A stretch of 64,000 nt of DNA, from assembly GCA_013396655.1 (NCBI GenBank), contig WBMV01003160.1, positions 1-64,000 on the forward strand. The letters are read 5' to 3'. The notes under the pieces are model-generated. The model did no database searches, was not told the DNA's origin, and saw only the letters and a list, made by a program, of their open reading frames with translations. Position numbers and translations under genes: made by a program. Position 1 is the stretch's first letter; each line of letters begins with the position of its first letter. The DNA is from Campylorhamphus procurvoides. Its lineage: Eukaryota; Chordata; Aves; Passeriformes; Dendrocolaptidae. Positions 26,214 through 37,490 of this stretch are shown here, in pieces.

Positions 26214-26252
26214 ATTGTTAATTGTTAACAATTAACAATTGTTAATTGTTAA
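26214..26252. repeat. Two overlapping perfect palindromes
   Basis: Positions 26214-26239 form a perfect 26-bp palindrome centred on GTT|AAC. Positions 26225-26252 form a perfect 28-bp palindrome centred on CAA|TTG. Both are built from alternating TTGTTAA and TTAACAA blocks. The blocks resemble HNF1-type GTTAAT half sites and SOX-type ACAAT cores by sequence, but no binding evidence exists. Confidence 0.92.
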
Positions 26253-29200
26253 TTGAACAATTCTAAATGTTAGCAGGCCATCAATGAAGAACATGCTGTT
26301 CTTGCATTAGAACTAAACAGTAACATTGACTTTTAAAAGCTGAACATTTTCTTAGGGCTTTGAAATTGTTTAGTAAGTTTAGGAGATGTTGTCTAAGGAA
26401 TCTGGGTTATGTATGGATAAGTAAATAATAGCAAATCACTGATACTTAACATTTTTTAATGCAATTCCTATTTATGTTGCTTCATCTGAAAGTGCTATAT
26501 TATGTGTTAGTGTTATTTTACAAGAATTAGGTGTTTGAGATAATTTTAATATGAGTTTTATTAGAGACAGAAAAATTAGAAAAATATCTTCATTTTACAG
26601 TTTTGCATATGGAGTTTTGTTCATTATTATATAAAAAGTAATGGAATTGAAGTAAAGAGAAACAGCTCAAACTAGTTATATGGACAAGCCTCTTTCTAGA
26701 ATTCCAATTAAATACTTCTTGCAAAATATTATGTTAATTGTTATTTAAAAAGAATATTTTCATTTTTATATGTTCTGTGCTTTTTAAGAGGCAAACAAGA
26801 CCAAGATAGGCATTTTTAATTTTAATAGAATCAGAATTTTTTAGGAGGCTTTTTCTGTGATTCATAATTCAAATTTTCAGGATCAGTATTCTTTATCGGC
26901 TTGGAAGTTGGAGGGCATCTGTGTACTTCAAATATTTGGACCTCCTGAGGGCCACCCACTCCTACTTGTATTGTATCCTACACATTATATATGAACTAGA
27001 CATTTTAGAAGTTGCATTTCTGCTTCTTTTTACACTTAGAATTTCCATGAAAAGGCTTACATTGAGAGAATCAGATAAGACATTACTCTTATATTTAGAT
27101 TATCTCTAGATGCATCTTCTTCCCACAAAACAAAGTTGTTTTTTCATAACATTATATATGTATGTTAAATCTGGTTCCATGTTCATGTTTTCTGCTCTCT
27201 TTACAGTAGTTTCTGCGTATTTTTCATTCCAGTGAGTTCTTTGTCATTTCAGAGGCTCCAAGATTACCACTATTTACCAAATCATTAATACTGAACATGT
27301 ATCAAACCCAGCAATAATTTTTCCAAAACACATTTTCAGAAGTTATAAGGAGACAGTATTTTTTTCAAAAAATGGTGTTAGAACTTCAGAGGGTGGTTCT
27401 GTACAGCAAACAGATATCAAACATCAAGACTGCTGTATATGCAGCATCAAAATAGAAAAGGAGTAATAACTTAATCCTCAGTAGTCTTCTCCTTCATCCC
27501 CCTTTTCTCTGACAGCAGAATTCCTGCTGATTTCTTCCTTGCGGAGATTAGTGTTGAGCCCACCCTTACCTCCATCTTCTCTGAAAATGAAATAGCTCTC
27601 TTGCTTATCAAAGAGAATTCATTACAAAACGCCAATGTGGCTGATGAATTTGTGCAGATACAAGTGTGAAAGTGCTAAAAAAAAATTGGAAAAATATGAA
27701 AACGCAATAAATAGATCAATTCGGTTTGTGATAGGAAAAAATGGAGAAAGTGGTGGAAAATAATGACATAGTTTAAACTTGTTTCCCATATTCTCACACC
27801 TGTGAAAAAGCTGCATTTATTTTCTTGATTCCATCTTGAATTGTTGAGGATGATTTGGGATAATGTTAATGATCTTTAGGTGTTAGGTACCTTCAATTAC
27901 ATGAAATCGTACAGAACAGCGTGAAGATGTTGAAGAGGAATTCTTTTTCTAATATTAGTGTTCAATAAATTGTACTTTTGAGTACAACACTTTATTTTGT
28001 GTATTTCAGTGATAATAGATGTTTGGATCATCCAGCTAAAGCTGGATTTTGTACACATTTGGGGGTGTGTGTTCTAAATATGTGTGTGTGCATTTTAGTA
28101 CTGGTTAGAAACTTCAGTATTTACTGAATCTTGGAAACTGAAATAAAATTCTTTAAGGAATAGATAACATATAGGCGATAATATTTACCTGAATCAGTAG
28201 TGTTACTAGTCACGAGAAAGTCTGATTTTCACTCTTTGGAGTACTTTTGATACTGGCTTTTCTGCTATAGAAAGCCAAGGGAAAATGTCCAAAGATTTTA
28301 GCTTGACTAAAACCCTCAAGCAATCTAAAGTGGTCTAGATTTAAATTTTGATGGTAATAGAAAGTGCCAGCTGAAAAGAAGTATATCACCCGACTCTCAC
28401 TCCATGCTTTACAATGCTTTCAATAATGGGTTCATGAGCATCTGATACAGGAATTAATTTTTTTAATCATTCCATCAATGCTGATGTTCTAATTACCTTT
28501 TAGTGCTAGTAACATGAATTAGGAAGACAGAATTTTGCCCACTTTTGAAACATGATGCACCATGGCCTTTGGGCAGTAATATATTAGAATTTACATCTGA
28601 ATGCAGGAAAGTAAGCAAAACCACAGAATTTATAATTCCTCTTTCTCAGCACATGTATAAATTTAAATACAAATGTAAATGTTTTCCCAAATAATGATGT
28701 CTGCTAATTTGAGCTGTAATGAAGATAATACATTTTAATGATTTTCCTTCTTCCATATGTGTTCAAAACACTTTACTTTTCATTGCTCACAAAGCTGTCC
28801 TGGAATTAAAGAAACTATAAACCTCTTCCTGCTCAAATAAGACTTTTTTACATGCAGAATATTTGAAGTTTGTTTGGGTTTTTTTCCAAGCTGATTGTAA
28901 AAGTTTTAGTGGATAGAGATGTGACAATTTTTCTTCATAAACTGTTCTATATTCTAGTAGAAGCAACAATGACCTGTTTGGAGGGTTTTTTTCTCAGTTT
29001 TGTCCCCTTAATATTAGTTTTCCAGACCTTAAAGGACTGGAAAGCAGAGTAGACTGGAAATTCTTACACATGGGCTTAACAGCTGTAAGAGTGCTTCTTG
29101 CAATGTCTAAACCCATAGACTAATAGTCTACAGGAGTATGGAAATTGTCATATTCAATATGTCATATTTCAGTTTTCTTAATGTCATCCCTTAGCCAACC

Positions 29201-29596
29201 TGTACGTGTGGAAGTGCCCTGTGAAAGAATCTTGTTAATACAATATTTAATAGATAACACTTTAAGAAGTGTTTATTACTGCCATTGTCACACATTTTAA
29301 ATCATGTTATTTGACCATAATTTCTTCCTTGCAACTGTGATTCATCAGGTGTCTTTTGTTAGATAATTGCTAGAATTGGAAACATCTTTGAGTCTCTATA
29401 AACCTATTTGACTCCAATGTTTGACCATTACCTCAACAACAGTTTTCCACCTGCCTTAAACTCCAGGATTACACTGCTCATGAAAACTCTGTGTCACTCT
29501 TTGTGGCTGCTGGGAACCCCATATACCTGGAAGCATATCTATTATCATCTGACTAAAAGGTGGCATATGAGATACAATAGAAGCATCTCTCTCTCT

Positions 29597-29667
29597 CAAA
29601 AAAAAAATACAAACAAACAAACCCACTAACAACAAAACAAAAGCAAAAAAATTACAACCTCCCCCCC
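29597..29667. repeat. C/A-only low-complexity tract
   Basis: CAAACAAACAAACCC and ACAACAAAACAAAAGC, ending in CCTCCCCCCC; follows a short CT repeat. Confidence 0.85.
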
Positions 29668-30126
29668 TGTGAATATTTGAAATTTATGTAAAATATATTT
29701 CTTTTCCCTGAATATTTAGCACATATTTGCTAAAGTGTGTTTACAGCAGTCAAATTCCTCACTAATTTAACTAATTTGAACAACTAATGAATGATCCTAC
29801 AGGAAACTCTACCCTGCTATCACAAGAATGTGTTGCTCACGTGTCTTTGTTCAGCTTTTTTTTTTTTCCCCTAGAGGCAGCAAAGAAGTTTTGGCACTGT
29901 TATTATTCAATTTCACCCTTTTCTACCTGTCATTTACCTTCTGTGAGCGGTGTTGAGATCCTTCACAGAGTAGTGACACCTTCAAATTTACTGCACATCT
30001 GAAATGCAGTTAGTGCAATGGGTGACTGGCAACTGTTATATGTATGCTGCTGAAATGTTTGCACATGGTACAAATTATGTATTTTCTTTTGCACTTTTAT
30101 GAAGACAGCAAAATAATTTCAATCTG

Positions 30127-30165
30127 AAAAAACCCAAAAAAACCAAAACAAACCCCACCCACACC
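30127..30165. repeat. C/A-only low-complexity tract
   Basis: AAAACCC, AAACC and CCCCACCCACACC blocks with no G or T. Confidence 0.88.
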
Positions 30166-32537
30166 TCTTTGTCTTGTAAAGCTAAATTGCACTTGCTATT
30201 TTGACTTCTTTATGAATAACTTAGCCATTTTGAGGCTTAGTGTGCTTCTGTTCATAGCACTGGCAAACTTCTTGTGAAGTTGCCCATTTTGTATTAGCGC
30301 TGCAGTTATGCCCTCTTCCTGTTCTAGAAGAAAGATTATTGTTTCCCCACCTTTTAGTCCTCAAACTTTAAAGTCCTTTTACTGGAAAAAAAATATATTT
30401 AGTGGAGTTTTAGAATTTTTCTATTTTCTTTGAGAACTTTATAGGAAGTAATTTTGAGTTAAGGAGAAGGGAAGGAGGAGCCTGTCCAGAAAAGACAGGC
30501 TCTTCATATGAGAGGCAGCTCTTAGTAAGGGCATGTTCCATTTGGCATGTTTCCTAGGTATGAGATGAAACAAGCCATGTTGCTTCAGGCAGATGAAAGC
30601 TGGGAAAGAGATGGGGGTTGATTCTGACCCCAGTTTCTACTTGTCAAAAATGTGTTATTTTTTTTCTCTATTTAAATATACTATAAAGAGCAGAGGGGGG
30701 CGGGTGAAAAAATGGAGGAAGAAAGCCAAAAAAATCAACCATTTTCTGGCAGGTTAGCCATCAAGTCTCATCATGAGAATGACTATTATGGTATGATACC
30801 TACCCTGTGATATGGAATGCAAATATGCCTTCTACTGACAGTCCAATTTGTTTTAAATGGCTTCTGCTTAAAGAGGCTTTTCAGGAAACAGTTTAGTACT
30901 GCAATCTTAAGGTAAAATAGTTTATTTTAATAGGAATTTTGTTCTTCAACATTAACAAACCTTTAACACTACCTTAAGGAGCAGGTTATTAAGAGGCAAA
31001 ATGGCATGTACTTCTCATTTGGGTCTCATTTCTAATTTAATTTTAAAAAGCAGAGTGCTCAGACCTACTGCAGGATGGAAACCACTTCTTTCTGAGAAAG
31101 TTTGGACAGGTTAAAAACTTCTGGGTCAAACCCCAAACCTATCAGATTGCCAGTGTTCTCTACTCATATTTAATAGCCCTTATTAAATGAGATGCACCAA
31201 TCTTAGCTGGTATCTAAGTGTAACTCTAACAAGTAACTGGGGAAGAAAGTTATTTGTTCTGAGTATAGTTTCCCCCATGAGAGAGATCCAGGTTAGTGCT
31301 TAATAATCTTTTTGTATCTATAGTTCAGGCTTGCAGTCTTTGCTTGAACAAAAACTTCTGCAGAAGTCCCTAGTATTAAACTTGTAACTTAAGAAGTAAC
31401 ATAGTTATATTTAACATTTATATCTTGAAAAACTGTACAAAGTTATCACGATGAACAAAGCCTTTTATTGCGAGAGAAATTTCCCTTTCCACAAAAAACT
31501 CAGGGTTTCATGTTATCTCTCTCTTTTGTCAATTTATCTTCCATATCTTATTTTTGTATAAAATAAGCAACCCAAGTGAAGATATTAGGAAGTAGACATA
31601 GTATACATGTTTAGCTAGAGACAGAGTTTGTAACTGTATTGCTGTCTGTTAGAGGTGTGAAAGATAACTTTGCCCAAACTCAAACACTGCTAGAAAATTT
31701 TGGTAGCTGAGCATATCCATTTTTAGTTCCAGCATGTTCTGCTGTATAATTTCTTACAAGCTCTTCATGTACCTTGCCTTATTTTATATCTACCTGCAAC
31801 TTGAAGAGAAAATGCTGGAATTTGGTGGAAAAATATAGTAAATAATTAAACATTGGCAGTCAGAAGAGGAACTACTAAATATTTCTAGAACAGAATACCT
31901 ACATACTCCTCACCAATAAAGACACATATATTTTTGTGACTCAAATTGTGTAATATGTCTCACAAAACTCAGTATCACGAATATTATTAAATGATTATGT
32001 TCATTGGGTAGATTATGTCATCTTAGAGCTACCAATCGCTTTTGAGAACTTAAGCAGCTTGTTCCATGCAAAGCTTCTCTACCTATGCTAAGCCTTGCAT
32101 TTGGCATTACTAGTTCTTTCATAATAACTTATGACAAATATATCAATATCACAAAGTTAATACCTTTATCAGAGTCTTTATTTTCTTTCTGAAAGCTGCA
32201 CGAGAAAAATAGGTGACTAAATATCAGAAAAAATAGTTCTACTGGACATTTCCAAATTCCTGCAGGAGATAACTAGTGCATTTGGTTAACCTCATGACAC
32301 TGAATATGAACAGTTCATACTTCAGATCTGAAAAGCAGGCTGAATCTAAACTTCCAGACACTTGGTAAAGTAATAAACTGGAGGTGCTTATATATTAGTT
32401 GGAAGTTCTATATAATAAGAAAGACAAACAAAATATTGTAGTAATATGGGTAAGTAATATGCATCTAAATATGTTTGTAGGTTTGAGTATTAGTTTAATA
32501 AATGATAGAATGATAGTGATGCACTTAATTGTAGAGG

Positions 32538-32580
32538 AAAAAAAAGTAAACAAAAAACTACAAAAAAACCAACAAACCCA
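32538..32580. repeat. A-rich C/A tract
   Basis: A-runs broken by single C, ending CCAACAAACCCA. Confidence 0.75.
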
Positions 32581-34211
32581 GAACTCCTAGGAAGAAAAAA
32601 CACTTCTCTTGGAAAATTTTTAGTTCTCTAAAATTTTGGATTATCTTTCAATAAAAATATTGTTTTAATGATCTCTAAGAATGCTTTTATATGTGGATTT
32701 CAGGTCAGATTTTTTAGCATTAATGTTACTTGAATCCATATTTTTTAGAATCCAGATTCTCTAGAAAATTCAGAAGTGCCCAAGTAGGATCAATCTTTAA
32801 AAAAGTGAATGTTCTGTGTTTTTTTTTTTCAGATCCCTAGAAACATGACAAGTTACTTTTTCCACTTCTAAGTTTATTTTATCAGTGCTATTTGTACTAG
32901 CTAGTAACAACATGTTGTCTCTGCCATATATAGGGAACACGAGACATTACAGCTTGATACTAGAGCCATGAAGAGATATCTTATCTGATGAAAAGAGGAG
33001 TTCCAGGTTGTGTGGTAAAAGCATGCAATAGTTAGAAATTATGCTACCTACTTTTTAATCATGGCTCCTCCACCTACCAGCTGCATATCATGGAATGACT
33101 TATTTAACTTCTTTAAAAGTTAGAAGGTACTCATAAAGCCCTACATTGATACACAAAGCTGAGTGAACTTACATACACTTCCAGCCCTGGTGTGATTGAC
33201 ATTCTACTGCTATAAAACAACACAGAACAGCAATGGTTCTCAAATTAAAACGCATGCCTTGGTAAGGCAATACTAATCTGTGTACTGCCTGAGCAAGGAG
33301 CAGAGGGAAGGCTAGAGAGGCCAGGTTGAGTCTAGAACTACCTCAGGCAGAGAACTGGATCTCTGGAATGCCAAAGAGGGTGGTCAGGGCAGGAGCAAGG
33401 AGAAATCAGATGACAATGTTCTCTCTGGAGAATGTGGCTGGACAGGGGGAACTGCATGCAGTGCTTTGCATATTTTTCTTCTCCTCAAAAGAAGGACTTC
33501 AAAAAGCTTAGGAATGGCTGTGACATACTCTATGCATGTGTAGACTTGAAAGGAATACAGGGGAATGGATTAGTTTTCTCAGATTGTATGAAAATGATCC
33601 TCTGCATCCTTTACTTATGTGTAAGCACAGTGTGCTTAGATAGGCTTCTTTAGCCTCTCCAAAGAGAAGTGCTTCTGCACGTCAGTAGTAACTATGGAAA
33701 GTGCTGTCAGTGATGTGATCAAAGTCTTTTTGCCTTAGCTAAAAGAAGGAAGTAATACTTATGATCTGCTTATTTTCAAATGAAAGTCAATCATAATGAC
33801 AGAAGATGATATCTAGATTTTTTTTTTGCCAAAAGGCTAGAAACTTTACCTAGAATACTAATTTCTATAGTTGTGATGATATGCATACTTTATTATTGAC
33901 TAAATATATTGCAATATGGTTGCATCACGGAACACATAAAGTAGTCCCAGTAAATCAATGAAAAAGAAAGCCTACATATTTTTTTTAATGTGCATTATGT
34001 CATAAAACAGGATTAAATGGCTAAAGTGATCTAGGTTATCTCACAATTGAAAGACAAATAAAATTCTTGGCTAGAATGACATGCAGGGATATATGTGTTA
34101 CTCTATGTGTGAAAGTCTATGTTATGCAGATATCAAACATTAACCCTTGAGGTAGCTCAATAAAATTACTAATATATTAAGTCTCAATATGATCTTTCCT
34201 TAGCTAAGAAT

Positions 34212-34247
34212 GTAATTATTTATTTTCCTGTAATTATTTATTTTCCT
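34212..34247. repeat. Perfect 18-bp tandem duplication
   Basis: GTAATTATTTATTTTCCT occurs twice in direct succession without a mismatch. Confidence 0.95.
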
Positions 34248-34934
34248 TAAATACATCTGTCACCACAGATGTACAAGGTTGTCAGTACACTTGACTTTTG
34301 TTTTCTTAATGAACCCAGTGATTCTTTTTTCATATACCGAAAACTATATACAGAGGTGGACATTCAACTGTGACAATCAACAAACTAAGTATAATAAATC
34401 AGGCTTTCAATATTAATGTAGACAGCAAAGCAATATCCAAGGACCAAGTACTTTTGTTTCAGATTAAAGGCTTGGAATGTCTTATGTATCAGAGAGTGGG
34501 ACACAGCCCTTTGTAGACACCTGGGGTGCCCACAGGGGTAACACCTGAGCCACCTGCATCTTACTTCTATGGTTCAAATCTTTGCTGGTCACAAAAGAGC
34601 AAAAGAATAAGAAAACCTAGACTTGAAAGGAGAACAGGGAGTCAGCTGCAGATGACAACATTGTAAAGAAGAAATTTGTCAGAAAAATGAAGTCTCAGCA
34701 TTTTCCTCTCAATATCATCAATTCCATCAGAACTGACAGTCTTTGACATCAGAGTTTTTGCAAAACACTGTTTACTGGGAAAGTGTGTGTGGGAGTGGGG
34801 AAACTGAGGGAAGAAAAAGGAGTCTACTGCACTGGTATAATCACCACAACTAAATCTGCTCCTGGGATGTACTTTCACCTCATATACTTCAATTGCACTC
34901 AGGTCCAGGCAAAAGAAAAATGGATTATAAATTC

Positions 34935-35330
34935 TAAAGAGAAGATACCTGATGCCCCCCAGGACACGGGCGGCTCTCCTGGCTGCCAGGGCACTGCTAA
35001 CTCATATTCAACTTGTCATCGACCAGGACCACCAGATCCCTTTCTGTGGCACTGCTTTCCAGCATCTCATTCCCCAGTCTATATGAACATCCAGGGTTGC
35101 CCCATGCCAGGTGCAGAATGTGACACTTCCCTTTGTTGAACTTCATATGATTGGTGATTGCCCAGTCCTCTAATTTGTCCAGGTCTCTCTGCAGGGCCTC
35201 CCTGCCTTCGAGGGAGACAACAGCTCCTCCCAGTTTTGTGTCATCTTCAGACCTGCTCAGCATCCCTTCCAGTCATCTGTCCAAGTCATTAATGCAGATC
35301 ACTGTGGGATTAAATAACACTTTGATCCTG
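34935..35330 (-). mobile_element. CR1 LINE, internal RT fragment
   Basis: A minus-strand piece of CR1 ORF2 lacking both ends. Read on the minus strand it gives INDLDR near 35285-35305, a stop, EGML, a degraded DDTKLGGAV box, then [30 protein letters not shown], and DLVVLVDDKLNMS near 35000. The FADD catalytic box reads SEDD, so the Phe and Ala positions are lost while both Asp residues remain. The fragment continues to about 34935 in a region after the thumb. It has no CR1 3' tail and no 5' part, so it is an internal remnant with approximate ends. It overlaps the same ORF2 region as the copy at 3905-5270 and is in the opposite orientation. Confidence 0.92.
34997..35263 (-). pseudogene. CR1 RT remnant with an 88-codon open frame
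   Basis: Starts at an internal Met just after the upstream stop; the homology extends upstream of it. Residues 6-9 read SEDD in place of FADD. The rest follows the CR1 pattern to LVDDKLNMS, where a TAG ends the frame. The surviving open frame is only part of the RT domain, and no activity is expected. Confidence 0.88.
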
Positions 35331-36766
35331 AATGTTAACAAATGCAGGTACTATTGCACATTTTAACTTATGCACATGCCTTGATTTATGCCTTAGTGGG
35401 CTTGCAGTAACTTTCCTAAAAATTCCATTATCAACATCTCATAAAATGGTTTAACCCTTACTTTTGGAGTGTCACACAATGTCCTAAACAAATTCTACAG
35501 CATCAGAAAATAACTTGAAATACTTTAATGGAGATTGCAGGGTCCTTTTGCATTAAAAAGCTCACAAAACCACCTTCACTTCTCCATATCAGTTTTTCTT
35601 GCTAGGCCTGATTAGTCTAGCCCTGTCTAGGTTAATTTTCCTTTTTCTAAGGGAAAAACCCATCACCATTCCATTATGTCATTGAGTTAGGATTTGGATT
35701 TAGGGCAACAGGATGCAGAATAAAGCATTTGAGATTTACAGTTGTTATAGATTTTACAAACTATCTTTCTAACTCTTTTGGACAACCTATGGAATAGAAT
35801 CAAATAGAACAAGTGCAGGAGAATGTTTTGGATTGAACCACATTCAATGTGGCTAATGCCAAAGTTTTCTAAGGAACCAATATCATCTGTTTCCTCTCTT
35901 CCCAGGTGTTTATTCACTTTGAATTGTTTATTCTCTTGAAGATCACTTATTAATCCCTTCTGTAGTACTTCATTATTTGTTGCTCAAAAATGATGTTCTT
36001 ATTGGGGAAAAACAATGAAAAAATCTTCTTAATACCATTGCTTCCTGAATTCCAAATTCCACTTTACAAAAATGCATAAAAGAACACAGACAATAAAAGG
36101 CCATACAAGGCTTTTCTAAACCACAGCTATGGAAAGGATTTCATGCTTTTTGAACAATTATATCCTAATCCTAATTCTAATCCCAAAAGGTTTTGGTATA
36201 GTCAAATAACTAACCTACTTCAGACATGGCTAACCAAGCAGGATCATCTTTTCATCTCAGGAAAGGATTTATAGAATAGGGAAATTAAACATTTCATGCA
36301 GTCACAATTGCTTTCTCTTCTTGTATCTGCTTATGTATTTTTCAGTACTTTTGGAGCACCACTAAGATGGACAATTTTAAGTAAAAAAGTCAATTGTTCT
36401 TATGTTTTAGGGTGTAAGAAAACTGCCTACAGTGATAAGGAAGTATAGGTAATTTTAATTCATGCACAATGGGCTTAGATTTTTTTCTCTTCAAACTTCT
36501 AATGCCTCTGAACAATTTTAGAGTCAGAATGCTAGGTAACAGAGCAAAAAGATGGGTGATCTAATTCATTATGCCAACTCTTATTTCCTCTGTTGGTTGT
36601 TTCTTCTTGAATTAAAAAAAAATCTTTTACTCAATCTTAGTTAAGGAAAAGCTTAACTGTGCTTGAGTTAAGGCTATCTGTGCTTTAGGCTATGTTCTAG
36701 ACTCATAAACCCTGGAGTTGAATTGATGGTGAGATTCAAATTCATGGATTAGAAAGGCAGAGTGAG
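35331..36766. other. Unique sequence between CR1 and solo LTR
   Basis: AT-rich; no gene or repeat recognised. Confidence 0.5.
36762..36766. repeat. Target-site duplication, left copy (GTGAG)
   Basis: Pairs with GTGAA at 37486-37490 across the solo LTR; four of five bases match. Confidence 0.65.
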
Positions 36767-37485
36767 TGTGGTGGATTGACCTTTCCTGGTTGACAGGTGC
36801 CCACCAAACCACTCTATCACTAATCAATGCATCCAAGATATAGGGGGAGAAACATACAGTGAAAAACCCATGTGTCAAGATAAGAGCAGGGAGTGATCAC
36901 CCACCAATTACCATGCGGAGTAAAACAGGCTCGACTTGAGGAAATTATCACCAATCAAGTTCAGAGTAGGACAATGAGAAATAAGAATAAATCTAAAATC
37001 ACTTCTTTCTTCCTGGCCTCAGCTTCATTGCTGACTTCTCTTCAGGGTCCTGCCAGGATCCTGCTCCAGCAGAGTTTCTCTTATATGGTTACATCTTCCT
37101 TCAGTGCATAGTTGCTCCATTGTGGGATCCTCTATGAGATGCAGGGGCACAGTTGCCTCTCCACGGTTTTCACCATGGGCTGCAGTGGAACCTCTGCTCC
37201 AGCACCTGGAACACCCTTTACCCATCCTTCTGCACTGAACTTGGTGTTGGCAAAATTGTATTTCTCTCTCATATTCACTCCTCTTCCCATGCTGCTTTAT
37301 ACAGTGTTTTTAAACCCTTCTTAAACATGTTGTCACAAGGCTCTACAACTCTCACTGATGGGTTCAGTTTTGGCCAGTGGTGGGTCCCTTTTGGAGTTGA
37401 CTGGAACTGGTTTTTGGGATCTTCTCACAGAAGCCATCCCTGCTGCCTCCTTTCTACCAAAACCTTGCCAAATAAATCCAAGACA
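36767..37485 (-). mobile_element. Solo LTR of an avian endogenous retrovirus
   Basis: Read on the minus strand the element begins TGTCTTGGATTTATTTGG, followed by CAAGGTTTTGGTAG, and ends ATCCACCACA, giving TG...CA termini. This is the pattern of a very common avian LTR family. Its internal blocks also fit: CTGCAGCCCATGGTG and CTGGAGCAG units, TTATTTCTCATTGTCCTACTCTG split over 36975-37000, GGTAATTGGTG near 36905 and GGTGGGCACCTG near 36790. Flanks are GTGAG (36762-36766) and GTGAA (37486-37490), a 5-bp target duplication with one mismatch, which suits ERVL-like integration (class is inference). No internal gag or pol sequence is present, so it is a solo LTR left by recombination. A TATAAAG lies at 37295-37301. 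The poly(A) signal expected near 36940 is degraded. The GC-rich repeat section usual for this family looks shortened. Confidence 0.85.
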
Positions 37486-37490
37486 GTGAA
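37486..37490. repeat. Target-site duplication, right copy (GTGAA)
   Basis: See the left copy at 36762-36766; one base differs at the last position. Confidence 0.65.

Larger units (their letters stand above)
22519..34934. other. Long unique stretch, no gene seen
   Basis: About 12.4 kb of AT-rich sequence with no recognisable gene or dated transposon. It contains a dinucleotide repeat (24364-24395), the palindrome cluster (26214-26252), C/A tracts at 29597, 30127 and 32538, and an 18-bp perfect tandem duplication (34212-34247). Open frames such as 25148-25363 have no motif and no conserved-looking start context. Confidence 0.55.

Noticed and set aside
34783..35366. Plus-strand open frames of 118 and 71 codons
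   Set aside because: They overlap the antisense of the minus-strand CR1 fragment.
37025..37225. 66-codon minus-strand open frame
   Set aside because: It lies wholly inside the solo LTR and comes from its CTGCAG/CTGGAGCAG repeat blocks.
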